This document shows positions 1 to 10,475 of a stretch of DNA of 64,000 bases, piece after piece. The stretch spans positions 1 through 64,000 of the forward strand of contig CAZQJC010000327.1 in the NCBI GenBank assembly GCA_964593795.1. The letters are read 5' to 3'. Every line of letters starts with the position of its first letter. Positions within the stretch are counted from its first letter, which is position 1. A program made the position numbers and the translations under genes. Source of the stretch: JAHFDS01 sp964593795. GTDB taxonomy: Bacteria; Myxococcota_A; Polyangia; JAHFDS01. The notes beneath the pieces are model-generated. The model was not told the origin of the DNA. It did no database searches and saw only the letters and a program-made list of their open reading frames with translations.

Positions 1-27
1 ATAATGACGGAATCCGTCCGCTGACCA

Positions 28-109
28 CCTGGTCTTGGTCTTGGTCCTGGTCTTCGCCTGCGTGGTTCTGGGGGCTTCGACCAGGACCAGGACCAGGGCC
101 AGGACCAGG
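28..109. repeat. large imperfect inverted repeat of GGTCYT units
   Basis: The left arm (28-56) is built from GGTCTT/GGTCCT units and the right arm (78-109) from the complementary AGGACC/AGGGCC units, so the region can fold into one long imperfect hairpin with a loop near 57-77. No coding signal is seen. It is part of a 500-base repeat-rich gap before the first gene; function unknown. Confidence 0.7.
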
Positions 110-163
110 CCGGCGCAAAGTGACCGGCATTGCCGCTAGGAGCCGCTAGGAGCAATGGTCTGC

Positions 164-265
164 GGGCGACCGTCGTCGGTCACGGGCGACCGTCGTCGGT
201 CACGGCGACCGTCCTCCGTCTACGGGCGACCGTCCTCCGTCTACGGGCGACCGTCGTCGGCCTAC
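164..265. repeat. five tandem ~20-bp units, each a small hairpin
   Basis: Five consecutive 20-21 bp units of the form GGGCGACCGTCGTCGGTCAC, with GTCCTCCGTCTAC variants, run through this stretch. Inside a unit GACC pairs with GGTC, so the array is a series of short hairpins. It is followed at about 268-318 by a dense run of CCGG/GGATCC-type palindromes. There is no spacer-repeat structure as in CRISPR, and the open frame across it looks like repeat coding rather than protein. Confidence 0.75.
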
Positions 266-393
266 GGTGACCCGTTGCCGGACCCGGACCGGAACCGGGC
301 CCGGATCCGGGCCGGGACACGAGTGACTCGACTCACATCGGTCGCGCGCCATCCGAGCCTTGGAGCCAGGCCTCCAAGGCGTTCGGCGCCCGG

Positions 394-433
<40 letters not shown>

Positions 434-501
434 CCGGGGTCGGCGTCGGGCCGGGCCAGCTTGGGTCCCGGGCCCCGGAGCCGCGTGCTAGAAAACCCTC
501 C

Positions 502-1638
502 GTGCACGCCCGGACCCTCGCCCTGTCGCTCCTCACCCTCGCCTGCGCCGGCTCGCCCGCTCCGCACCCCGTGACCCCCGGCGCCAATGCGCCCGCCGAC
601 GGCCGCGACCTGCTCCCCGAGGCGCGGCTGCTCCTGCGCATCGCCGCCTGCCAGGGCGACGCGCCCGTGCCGCCCGCGTGGCAGGCGACGGTCGCCCAGC
701 ACTGCACGCTGCTGGCGCCGCTCGTCGACGGCTACAAGCGCGACTGGCTCGCCGTGGCCTCGCCCTTCCTCGCGCAGCTCCGGCCGAAGGACCTGCCGCC
801 GTGGGTGGTCTATCCCTTCGGCGGCGGCGATCTCCTCTCGGCGCTCGCGACCTTCCCCGACGCCACCGAGATCACCACCATCTCGCTCGAGCCCGCCGGC
901 GATCTGCGCACGCTCTCCCAGCGCACGCCCGCCGAGCTCGCCCCCGCGCTCGAGATGCTGCGAGATCACCTCGAGCGCTTCTTCCGGAAGGCCCACTCGA
1001 AGACCGAGAACCTCGAGAAGGAGGCGCAGAGCGCGCTGCCCGGCGAGCTCTCCTTCTCCGTCGTCGCGCTCGGCGTCCTCGGCTTCGAGCCCGCGGGCCT
1101 TCGCTACGTCGCGCTCCTGCCCGACGGGCGCCTGCGCTACCTGCCTGACGCCGAGCTCGGCGGCGAGGGCGCGCGCCTGCACGTGGAGCTCGAGTTCCGC
1201 AAGGTCGGCGACGCCGCGTCCCCGCCGCGCGTGCTCCGCCACTTCGCCGTGAACCTGCACGACGACTTCCTCGGCAAGGATCCGTCGCTGCTCCGCCACC
1301 TCGAGGGCAAGGGCACGGTGGCCGCGATGACCAAGGCCGCGAGCCACCTCCTCTGGTCGCAGGGCTTCTCGCGCATCCGCGACTACCTCTTCGCGAGCGC
1401 GCCCTGGATGATCTCCGACGACACCGGCCCCGCGCCCCGCCACGCCGCCGAGAAGGGCTTCTCGCAGGACACCTATGGCCGCTACGAGGGCCCCGAGAAG
1501 TTCGGGAGCTGGAACGACAAGGACGGCGCCGATCTCGCCGCGCTCTTCGCGCGAAACGGCGGCGGCGAGCTCCCCTTCCGCTACGGCTACCCCGACCGCG
1601 CCAGCCACGGCCATATCGTGGTGACGAAGAAGAAGTAA
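502..1638 (+). CDS. secreted lipoprotein of unknown function
   Basis: A 378-residue protein starting at GTG, with a typical short signal peptide and a lipobox (LTLAC, cysteine near residue 15), so it should be exported and lipid-anchored. I recognise no domain. The mature part is rich in charged and aromatic residues, with a WMISDDTG segment near residue 308 and a basic HIVVTKKK end. A TAGAAA hexamer preceded by TGC sits 7 bases before the GTG and could be the -10 element of a near-leaderless transcript. Upstream is only repeat DNA, so this begins a transcription unit. Confidence 0.75.
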   Translation: MHARTLALSLLTLACAGSPAPHPVTPGANAPADGRDLLPEARLLLRIAACQGDAPVPPAWQATVAQHCTLLAPLVDGYKRDWLAVASPFLAQLRPKDLPPWVVYPFGGGDLLSALATFPDATEITTISLEPAGDLRTLSQRTPAELAPALEMLRDHLERFFRKAHSKTENLEKEAQSALPGELSFSVVALGVLGFEPAGLRYVALLPDGRLRYLPDAELGGEGARLHVELEFRKVGDAASPPRVLRHFAVNLHDDFLGKDPSLLRHLEGKGTVAAMTKAASHLLWSQGFSRIRDYLFASAPWMISDDTGPAPRHAAEKGFSQDTYGRYEGPEKFGSWNDKDGADLAALFARNGGGELPFRYGYPDRASHGHIVVTKKK

Positions 1639-1666
1639 GGCTTCAGGCTTCAGGCTTCAGGCTTCG
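1639..1666. repeat. GGCTTCA heptamer, four tandem copies
   Basis: Three perfect GGCTTCA units and a fourth ending in CG follow the stop codon of the preceding gene directly. Similar short tandem heptamers follow or separate genes at about 4096-4110 (GCCCGTA) and 5780-5805 (CTTCGAC). Confidence 0.8.
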
Positions 1667-1706
1667 GCCGGAGCCCTCGGCCGCGAGCTTGCCCTACAAT
1701 CGACAG

Positions 1707-4073
1707 GTGCGTGCATGGGCGGCGGCCGGGCTCGCGGCGCTCACGATCGGTTGTGCGCCCATGAGGGCCTCCGCACCCGACCCCTTCGTCCGGGCGCTCG
1801 TCGTGCGCGGGCAGAGCGCCGAGGCGGAGCGCGATCCGCTGACCGCCGAGCTGTACTTCGGCCTCGCCGCCATCCGCGGCTCGCTCGAGGCGACCGCGGC
1901 GATCACGAGGCTGCGGGCTCCGCGCGCGCGGGCACGCTTGCGCTGGTCCAACGTGTGGGTTCGCGACGTGGAGTCCCTCGCGTTCTCACCAGACGGCCGA
2001 GATCTCTTCGTGGGGGCACGAGGCGCACTGCTGCGCTTCGACGTCCAGCGGCTCTCGCTGGTCGACGCGCTCGAAGCCACCGTGGCTTCCGTGGCCGCGG
2101 ACGGCAGAACGGCCGTCACCTTGCGGGCGGATCGGGGGTTCGGCCCGCCCGCCCGCATCGATGCCTGGCGGCTACCCTCGTTCGAGCGGGTGGGCCGTTC
2201 GACGGCCGACGGGGACGGCAGGGACCTCTGGCCTCGGTTGTCAGCCGACGGTCGGCTTCTGTTCCTGGTGGGCAACCCCACGAGGGTGTTCGCCCTGCCC
2301 AGCTTGCACTTGGTTTCCGAGTTCGCCAACCCCGCCGGGCCGTGGATCATCCCGAGCCCCACCGGTGATCGAGTAGCCGCGCAGGCCTATCAGGCCTTCT
2401 ACCTGCTGCGATCCGACGGGCTGCGGCTCCGTGGTTCGCCCGAACCAGCATCGTCCGACCGTCGCGTGTCCTTCTCGAGCGATGGCCATCACCTTGCCTT
2501 CGTGGAGTCACGCCCAACGCGTAGCCCGGGTTCGCGCTTCGACGATGGCTGGGCCGACGAGGTGCTCGTGACGGACCCTGTGTCGGGCGCAGTCCACACG
2601 CGAATCCCACTGCCCGGACGCCGGAGGGATAACGCGGACGGCTACTCACCTGCGCGGCACGTTCGGGGCACCCCGAGAGACGAGGTGACCTCGATGGTGG
2701 CATTCGGCCCCGCCGATCGCCTACTGGCCGTGGCACGGGGAGTCCAGCCTGTGCTCGTGCTGTCCACAGATGGCCGTGTGCAGGCGAAGCTGGACAACCA
2801 GCGGGAGCACGTCATCCGGATGGCCTTCTCCCCGGACGGCGCCCTCATCGCAGGAGCGACGTTCGAAGGCGGGATCTTCCTCTGGTCCACTTTGGGAGGC
2901 GTGGGCGCGAGGTTGGGGGGATGCGTCTCAGACAGCGTCGAGCGCACTCCCGATGAGCGCGAAGGCCTCGTGCGGATCGTCCATGCCGGTGGAGATCGGT
3001 GCCCGCTCGACCTGCAAACGGGCCGCGTCGCAGGGCCCATCGCCCGCCGGACATTCCGGGTTCGCGTGCCACTCCCCGGGGAACGGTCCGAGCTCGGGAC
3101 CGATGTGCCCGGGCGGCTGCAGCGGTACGACGCGCTCACCGGCCAGTTCATCCGCGACGAGGCGGCACCGGGGCTCGAGGGCCTCCTCGATGCGTGGGAG
3201 ATCTCCGCCCATCGGTGGCCGCGGGCGCTGCTCTCGCCTCGCCAAGGCATGGCGACGGGCCAGCAGGGCCTGGTCATCTGGAATGCCGCCGCCGGAAGCC
3301 ACGTGCGCCTCCCGGGCGTGGTCCGCCAAGCGCTCTTCATCGGTGGTCGGCAGGTGCTGACCACCTCCACCGATGGCTGGTTGCGGGTGTGGGACGCCGA
3401 CACCGGTGCGCTCCTGCGGGGCCAGCGCGTGCCACAACACGACATCTACGCCCTCTCTCTCGCTGAGGCCGCTGGTCGCATCGCAGTGCTCGGCGAAGGA
3501 GGCGCCCACGTCCTCGATCTGGTACGAGGCTCCCGTATCTCCGCGATCGGCACGAAGACCGCCGATCCGAGGCGCTGTGGGTCGAGCGACGCAGCGACGC
3601 TCAAGCCCGGGTTCATCGCCCTGCACCCCTCCGGTCGCCAGCTCGCTGCCTCTTACTCCGACGGCGTCCGGATCTGGGATGTCGCCTCGGGACAGCTGGT
3701 GCTCACGCTGCCATTCCGCGATGAGGTCATGCGGATCGACTACGTGGACCAGGGACGCGGACTACTCGTCCAGCGGTCTGGGCTGCCGAGCCTCGAGCGC
3801 TGGGACATCGACCTCCAAGGCGCTGGGCGATCGTCCCTCGCCCCCGCGGCCATGATCGAACGAGCCGCGCACGAATCCGGCCTCGCCATTCGCTCGACGG
3901 CCGAAGCGCGGGAGGAGCTTGCTGACCGGAGGTCGGCGCTCTGCGGCCAGGTCGACATCTTCGATGTCCTTTTCCGCCGCCGGCCTCACGGCGGAGTTGC
4001 CGCTCCCCCGCGCAACTTGGACGTGGAAACGGTGCCGGCCTCTGCACTCGAACCCCAGCCGTGTCAGCGCTGA
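1707..4073 (+). CDS. WD40-type beta-propeller lipoprotein
   Basis: About 788 residues. I chose the GTG at 1707 over the upstream in-frame TTG at 1689 because a TACAAT hexamer (1695-1700) sits 6 bases before it and because a clean lipoprotein signal peptide (LTIGCAP, cysteine near residue 16) then starts at residue 1. The rest is a series of repeats with SPDG and VRIWDVASG / LRVWDAD signatures, i.e. WD40 blades, probably two propellers. Such proteins act as binding scaffolds; no catalytic motif is visible. Third-position GC is lower than in most neighbours, which may indicate a different history. Confidence 0.85.
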   Translation: MRAWAAAGLAALTIGCAPMRASAPDPFVRALVVRGQSAEAERDPLTAELYFGLAAIRGSLEATAAITRLRAPRARARLRWSNVWVRDVESLAFSPDGRDLFVGARGALLRFDVQRLSLVDALEATVASVAADGRTAVTLRADRGFGPPARIDAWRLPSFERVGRSTADGDGRDLWPRLSADGRLLFLVGNPTRVFALPSLHLVSEFANPAGPWIIPSPTGDRVAAQAYQAFYLLRSDGLRLRGSPEPASSDRRVSFSSDGHHLAFVESRPTRSPGSRFDDGWADEVLVTDPVSGAVHTRIPLPGRRRDNADGYSPARHVRGTPRDEVTSMVAFGPADRLLAVARGVQPVLVLSTDGRVQAKLDNQREHVIRMAFSPDGALIAGATFEGGIFLWSTLGGVGARLGGCVSDSVERTPDEREGLVRIVHAGGDRCPLDLQTGRVAGPIARRTFRVRVPLPGERSELGTDVPGRLQRYDALTGQFIRDEAAPGLEGLLDAWEISAHRWPRALLSPRQGMATGQQGLVIWNAAAGSHVRLPGVVRQALFIGGRQVLTTSTDGWLRVWDADTGALLRGQRVPQHDIYALSLAEAAGRIAVLGEGGAHVLDLVRGSRISAIGTKTADPRRCGSSDAATLKPGFIALHPSGRQLAASYSDGVRIWDVASGQLVLTLPFRDEVMRIDYVDQGRGLLVQRSGLPSLERWDIDLQGAGRSSLAPAAMIERAAHESGLAIRSTAEAREELADRRSALCGQVDIFDVLFRRRPHGGVAAPPRNLDVETVPASALEPQPCQR

Positions 4074-4113
4074 ATAGCTCCGGGGCCGGCCGAAGCCCGT
4101 AGCCCGTAGCCCC

Positions 4114-5781
4114 CTACCGGCACTTCATCGCATCGTCCGGCACGTCCGCCCGCAGCTTCTTCGGGTCGTACCACTTCGCCGGATCGAGCACGGCGCCGGG
4201 CGTCCTGCGCAGGAGCGCCGCGAACTCGTCCCGCATCGCGGGGCGCTCGGAGTAGAGCGTGATGTCGTCCTTGATGGGCTCGCCGAGGATGGTCAGCATC
4301 CCCGCGCCACCCGTGGCCAGGAAGTCGCTGACGGCGATCCGGTAGCGCGCGCTGTCCGACCAGGGCTTGCCGTCGTCGCGCGTCGCGTCGACGACCACCT
4401 TGCCCTTCTCGCACCGCGCCCGGTAGCGCAGGCCCGAGACGAGGTACGTCATGTCGTGCTCCGCGGCGGTCGCGAGCGCGCGCCGGAGCGCGGCCCCCGT
4501 CACCGTCACCTGCGCCGCCCGGTTGTCGAAGGGCTGCGCGCGGAAGAGGTCGCCGTAGGTGAGCGGCCCCGCCGGCACGTTCGCGCGCAGGCTCCCGCCG
4601 TTGACGAGCGCGAAGTCGGCGCCCGGCACGAGCGCGCGCGTCCAGTCGGCCACGAGGTTGCCGAGCGGCGACTCGTTGCCGTGGTTCTCCCAGAACGGGC
4701 CGGTGAGCGTCACGCCGAGCGGCTGCTTCTCGAGCGCCGCAGTGCGATCGAGGTCCGCCTGGTACACCGCGCGAATGGCCGGGTCGGGCGCGATCTTCTG
4801 CCCCTCGTAGTCGTCCCCCACTTTCATGCGCCTCGGCGGATGGATGATGGTCTCGCTCGTCAGCACCTTCTTCTGCTTGCGATCCCACACGAGGTCGATG
4901 CGGCCGAACGCGACGCCGAACGCGAACGACTCGATGACCGGCACGCCCGCGACGAAGTGCGCCATGCCCTTGTGCGTGTGCCCCGCGACGATCGCGTCCA
5001 CGCGCCCGGTGACCGCGCGCGCGAGGCGCATCACCTCCTCGTCGGGCTTGCAGCTCGCGAGGTCGTGCGGGTCGCCGATGCGCCGGCACACCCCGCCCGC
5101 GTGCACGACCGCGACCACAACCTCCGCCCCCGCGCGCCGCGCGTCCTCGGCCGCCTTCGCGATCGGCCCCGCGAGCCCCTGGAACTCGAGGTCGCGCACG
5201 TTCGACGGCAGCGTCGTCGTGGCCGCGTCCTCGGTGGTCCCGCCGACGACCCCCACCGTCACGCCGGAGAGCTCGACGAGGGTGAAGGGCCGGATGTTCT
5301 GGGGCGCCCAGCGCCTGCCGCTCGCCTTGACCATCACGTTGGCGTCGAGGAGCGGGAAGCGCGCCTCCCTGGCGCGCGCCTCGAGCGCGCCGCGCGGGTT
5401 CTCGCCGGGCTTGGCGACGACGGGCGGCCCCGCGGGCCCGAAGTCGAACTCGTGGTTGCCGACGGCGGAGGCGTGGTAGCCGAGCGCGTTCATCGCGCGG
5501 ATGACCGGCGCGCCCTCGGCGGTGTTCGAGACCAGCGTGCCCTGGAACAGGTCGCCCCCGTCGAGGAGCAGGACGCGCCCAGGGCGCTTGGCGCGCAGCG
5601 CCTTGAGGTAGCCGCCGAGCACGGCCGCGCCGCCGTGGCCGTTCGGGACCTCGAGGTAGCCGTGCTGGTCGTTGGTCCCGACGATCGAGAGCTCGACGCG
5701 ATCCGACGGCTCGGCCGAAGCGCGCGAAGGAGCGGCCGCGATCCCGAGGATCACGGCCAGACCGAGTCCGGCTCTCTTCAA
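4114..5781 (-). CDS. 5'-nucleotidase / UDP-sugar hydrolase family metallophosphoesterase
   Basis: A 555-residue exported enzyme with a signal peptide (cleavage probably near ASA-EP, residue 24). The N-terminal metallophosphoesterase domain has the metal-binding signatures GTNDQHG, DGGDLFQG, GNHEFDFG and, further on, GHTHKGMAH. The C-terminal domain carries NGGSLR and the F-D-N-R substrate-binding region typical of 5'-nucleotidases (UshA/CpdB-like). It should hydrolyse nucleotides or nucleotide sugars in the periplasm; the exact substrate is not readable. The start is TTG. The gene follows the PspA/AAA/TerB operon on the same strand after 39 bases that contain a CTTCGAC tandem repeat. Confidence 0.9.
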   Translation of the reverse strand: MKRAGLGLAVILGIAAAPSRASAEPSDRVELSIVGTNDQHGYLEVPNGHGGAAVLGGYLKALRAKRPGRVLLLDGGDLFQGTLVSNTAEGAPVIRAMNALGYHASAVGNHEFDFGPAGPPVVAKPGENPRGALEARAREARFPLLDANVMVKASGRRWAPQNIRPFTLVELSGVTVGVVGGTTEDAATTTLPSNVRDLEFQGLAGPIAKAAEDARRAGAEVVVAVVHAGGVCRRIGDPHDLASCKPDEEVMRLARAVTGRVDAIVAGHTHKGMAHFVAGVPVIESFAFGVAFGRIDLVWDRKQKKVLTSETIIHPPRRMKVGDDYEGQKIAPDPAIRAVYQADLDRTAALEKQPLGVTLTGPFWENHGNESPLGNLVADWTRALVPGADFALVNGGSLRANVPAGPLTYGDLFRAQPFDNRAAQVTVTGAALRRALATAAEHDMTYLVSGLRYRARCEKGKVVVDATRDDGKPWSDSARYRIAVSDFLATGGAGMLTILGEPIKDDITLYSERPAMRDEFAALLRRTPGAVLDPAKWYDPKKLRADVPDDAMKCR

Positions 5782-5820
5782 CCCTTCGACCTTCGACCTT
5801 CGACGGGCCGCGCAGCGGCC

Positions 5821-6270
5821 CTAGACGCCGAGCTTCCTGGCGACCTTCGCGACGGCCTCGGTGTTGTGCAGGCCCGACAGCTGCGCGAGGAGGAAGTCCT
5901 TGACCGCCCCTTCGAGCCGGGCCTGCGCCGCCGCGTCCACGCCGAGCGGCCCGCAGAGCTCCGCGATCTTCTTCCGCTCCGCCGCCGACACGCCGCCGTC
6001 GGCGTAGGCGAGCAGCCACGCGGTCTTGACGAACATCTCGCGCAGCTCCTTGCCGGGCAACGTCGCCGCCAGGTACGCGCCATCGACGTCGGCCGAGCGC
6101 TGGAGCTCCGAGAGCCCCGGCCCGGCCCCGCCCGCCGCATCCGCGTAGAGCTGCGCGATGAGCGACGCCTCGCGCTCGTGCACGCCGTCCACGCGCGCGA
6201 TCGTGTAGAGGCCCCGCGCGAGCGCCTCGGCCTGGGTCCCCGAAATGTCCTGATGCGAGAAGAAATCCAT
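5821..6270 (-). CDS. TerB-like tellurite-resistance/stress protein
   Basis: 149 residues, all-helical, with the TerB-type pattern ARVDGVHEREASLI near residue 27 and AYADGGVSAAERKKI near residue 88, two similar halves each with an acidic loop that in TerB proteins can bind metal. The ATG at 6270 has a good ribosome binding site (GGAGG) and lies 2 bases after the AAA+ gene's stop codon, so it is co-transcribed and probably coupled with it. Cytoplasmic; in other systems TerB proteins associate with membrane-stress complexes. Confidence 0.85.
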   Translation of the reverse strand: MDFFSHQDISGTQAEALARGLYTIARVDGVHEREASLIAQLYADAAGGAGPGLSELQRSADVDGAYLAATLPGKELREMFVKTAWLLAYADGGVSAAERKKIAELCGPLGVDAAAQARLEGAVKDFLLAQLSGLHNTEAVAKVARKLGV

Positions 6271-6272
6271 CA

Positions 6273-8138
<1,866 letters not shown>

Positions 8139-8154
8139 GTGGCTCCCTCTGCTC

Positions 8155-8230
8155 GGGGTCAGGCTCAACTTTTCAAGTTTCGTGGCGCGCCGGACCTCGG
8201 CCCAAAAGTTGAAAACTTGAGCCTGACCCC
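8155..8230. repeat. REP/BIME-like pair of inverted palindromic units
   Basis: Two units face each other. Each begins GGGGTCAGGCTC (8155-8166, and on the other strand 8230-8219) and is followed by a 13-base hairpin: AACTT-TTC-AAGTT on one side and AAGTT-TTC-AACTT on the other. The two differences between the units are a C/G swap that keeps the stem paired. A GC-rich spacer containing GGCGCGCC separates them. This layout matches REP sequences mobilised by RAYT (Y1 HUH) transposases, though no transposase lies in the window. It sits in the 102-base gap between pspA and the AAA+ gene, so it could also affect mRNA processing there. Confidence 0.75.
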
Positions 8231-8240
8231 TCCGGTGAGG

Positions 8241-8951
8241 CTAGACGGTCTTCTGGCCGGCCTTCTTGGCGGCGATCTGCGCCTTGAGCTGCTCGAGCTG
8301 CGCCTTGGCCGTGACGTCACCGGTCTGCTGGCGGAGCTGCGCGAGCTTGGTGTCGAGCGAGCTCTCCTGGAGCTCCTTGCCCAGGCTCGCCTGCGCGACC
8401 GTGTTCTTGATGTGCTCGCGCACGCCGTCGAGCGCCTTGACCTCGGCGTCCACCGACAGGCCGTCGAGCTGCTCCTGGATGCGGATCTTGGCCTTGGCGC
8501 TCTCCATCTTGGCGAGCATCTGGTCCTTCTCGCCCTTGAGCTTCTTGATCTCGCCCTGCACCTGCATGAGCGAGGCCTTGGCGCTGTCGGCCTCCTTGCT
8601 CGCCTCGTCGGCGTCGGTCTTGAGCTCGGCGACTTCCTTCTCGAGCGCGTTCTTCTTCTGGATGAGGACGAGCGCGAGATCGTCCTGGCCGGTCTGCACC
8701 GCGGTGTCGAGGTCGGCGGAGACCTGGGCCAGCTCCTTGATCTGCGACTGCAGGCGGCTCGAGATGTCGTCGCGCCGCCGGATGATCGCCGCAGTCGCCT
8801 TCTTGAGCTTCGAGTACTTCTCGATCATGCCGTTGATCGCGTTCTCGTACGCGATCTCGGGGTGCTCCTTCTCGATGTCGGAGATCCACAGCGAGAGAAA
8901 GCCCTTCCAGAGGTTCCCGATCCGCGCGAAGAAGCCGCCGCCTTCAGCCAT
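8241..8951 (-). CDS. pspA: PspA/IM30 (ESCRT-III superfamily) membrane-stress protein
   Basis: 236 residues, almost entirely coiled coil with an amphipathic N-terminus (FFARIGNLWKGFLSLWISD) and a GMIEKYSKLKK segment, the layout of PspA/Vipp1 proteins. These form membrane-bound polymers that protect or remodel the inner membrane. The start is the ATG at 8951 with AAGGAGA 6 bases upstream, rather than longer in-frame extensions. First gene of an operon with the AAA+ ATPase and the TerB-like gene; no sigma-54 site was seen upstream, so it is not the enterobacterial psp control. Confidence 0.88.
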   Translation of the reverse strand: MAEGGGFFARIGNLWKGFLSLWISDIEKEHPEIAYENAINGMIEKYSKLKKATAAIIRRRDDISSRLQSQIKELAQVSADLDTAVQTGQDDLALVLIQKKNALEKEVAELKTDADEASKEADSAKASLMQVQGEIKKLKGEKDQMLAKMESAKAKIRIQEQLDGLSVDAEVKALDGVREHIKNTVAQASLGKELQESSLDTKLAQLRQQTGDVTAKAQLEQLKAQIAAKKAGQKTV

Positions 8952-9048
8952 CGTGGTTCTCCTTGGTGAGCTCAGAAATCTATCGCCCCCATACCACCCC
9001 ACGCAAGGGAGGCTTGGTCGGACCGCGCCGGGATGCTATCCCTTCGGG

Positions 9049-10470
9049 ATGGGCGGGAGCCGTGGGCACGAGCGGGCCATCTTCGTCCTGCTCGACGGGG
9101 CCGGGGCCGAGCGGCTCGAGGCGCTGGTGCGACAGGGCGAGCTGCCGAACGTCGCGCGTGCCTTCCCGCACCTCGGCCGCGCCGTCACGGTCTTCCCGAG
9201 CGTCACCACGGTCGCCTACGCGCCCTTCGTGACCGGGCGCTTCCCGGGCAGAAACGGCATCCCCGGGCTGCGCTGGTTCGATCGCCGCGAGTACGCGCGC
9301 TCGCGCCTGTCCCTGCACCGGTTCCGCGACTACTGCGGCCCCGGCAGCTACCTCGCCGACCGCGACCTCGAGCCCTCCGCGCCCACGCTCTACGAGCTCG
9401 TCAAGCCGAGCATGAACGTCTTCGGCATGGTCTCTCGCGGCGCCGGCCCCTGGCGGAACGCCCTCTACTTCACGCGCGCGGCCTACGCGTGGCGCCTCAA
9501 GCGGACGGGCGACTGGCGCCCGATCGACGCGCGCGGCGAGCTCGAGCTCCTGCGCGCCGTGTCGCGCGGCCACCGCTTCATCTTCTACGCGTTCCTCTCG
9601 GTGGACGGCGAGTCGCACCGCTTCGGACCCGACGATCCGCACGTCGTCGAGGCGTTCCGGCGCTTCGACGCGACCATGGGCTCGCTCCTCGCGACGCTCG
9701 AGGCGCGCGGCGAGCGCGACCGCACGCTCATCATGCTGTCGGCCGACCACGGGCACTCCGCGGTGGAGCGCCACCTCGACCTCGAGGGCTTCTTCGAGCA
9801 GCGCGGCCTGCGGACGCTGTACTTCCCGCGCCTCGTCGGCGCGAACGGCCGCTGCGACGCCGCCGTGATGGTGGGCGGAAACGCGATGGCCCACGTCTAC
9901 CTGCCGGGGCCCGACGGCTGGGCCGCCCCGCCCGACGAGACGGCCATCTTCCGCGCGCACCCGACGCTCGTCGACGACCTCCTCGGCGAGGACGCGGTGC
10001 ACGTCGTCGCGTGGCGCGGCGAGGACGGCGCCGTGCACGCGCGCGCCCGCGAGGGCGAGGTCGCGATCCGCCTCGAGGACGGCGAGGTGCTGCACCACCT
10101 CGTGCGCGGCGCGGATCCATTTGGGTATACGAATATTTCGGCGCGGGCGTCGCTGGCGACGCACCTCGGCGAGACCCACGCCGGCGACTACCCCGACGCG
10201 CCGCTGCAGCTCGCGCAGCTCTTCTCGTCCGTGCGCACCGGCGACCTCGTCGTATCCGCGCGGCCCGGCTACGACCTGCGCGATCGCTTCGAGGACCCCG
10301 AGCACCGCTCCACGCACGGCTCGCTGCACCGCGAGCACATGGTCGTGCCGCTCCTGTCGAGCCACCCGCTCGAGGACCGCCCGGCCCGCACGGTGGACGT
10401 CTTCCCCACCGTGCTGTCGCTGCTCGGCGAGGAGACCCCCGGCGCGATCGACGGCCGCGCGCTGGCCTGA
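9049..10470 (+). CDS. type I phosphodiesterase / alkaline-phosphatase superfamily enzyme
   Basis: 473 residues. IFVLLDGAGAERL near the N-terminus supplies the first metal-binding aspartate; FPSVTTVAYAPFVTGRFPG contains the expected nucleophilic Thr/Ser region; ADHGHSAVERH and THGSLHREHMVVPLL supply the later metal ligands. This is the pattern of nucleotide pyrophosphatase/phosphodiesterases and phosphoglycerate-mutase-like hydrolases. No signal peptide is seen, so it is probably cytoplasmic. TATCCC preceded by TGC ends 6 bases before the ATG. At 10117-10140 there is a short run of AT-ending codons unlike the rest of the gene. Confidence 0.85.
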   Translation: MGGSRGHERAIFVLLDGAGAERLEALVRQGELPNVARAFPHLGRAVTVFPSVTTVAYAPFVTGRFPGRNGIPGLRWFDRREYARSRLSLHRFRDYCGPGSYLADRDLEPSAPTLYELVKPSMNVFGMVSRGAGPWRNALYFTRAAYAWRLKRTGDWRPIDARGELELLRAVSRGHRFIFYAFLSVDGESHRFGPDDPHVVEAFRRFDATMGSLLATLEARGERDRTLIMLSADHGHSAVERHLDLEGFFEQRGLRTLYFPRLVGANGRCDAAVMVGGNAMAHVYLPGPDGWAAPPDETAIFRAHPTLVDDLLGEDAVHVVAWRGEDGAVHARAREGEVAIRLEDGEVLHHLVRGADPFGYTNISARASLATHLGETHAGDYPDAPLQLAQLFSSVRTGDLVVSARPGYDLRDRFEDPEHRSTHGSLHREHMVVPLLSSHPLEDRPARTVDVFPTVLSLLGEETPGAIDGRALA

Positions 10471-10475
10471 GAAGG

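Noticed and set aside
164..265. Regular repeats suggesting a CRISPR array
   Set aside because: Units are directly adjacent without unique spacers and no cas gene is nearby.
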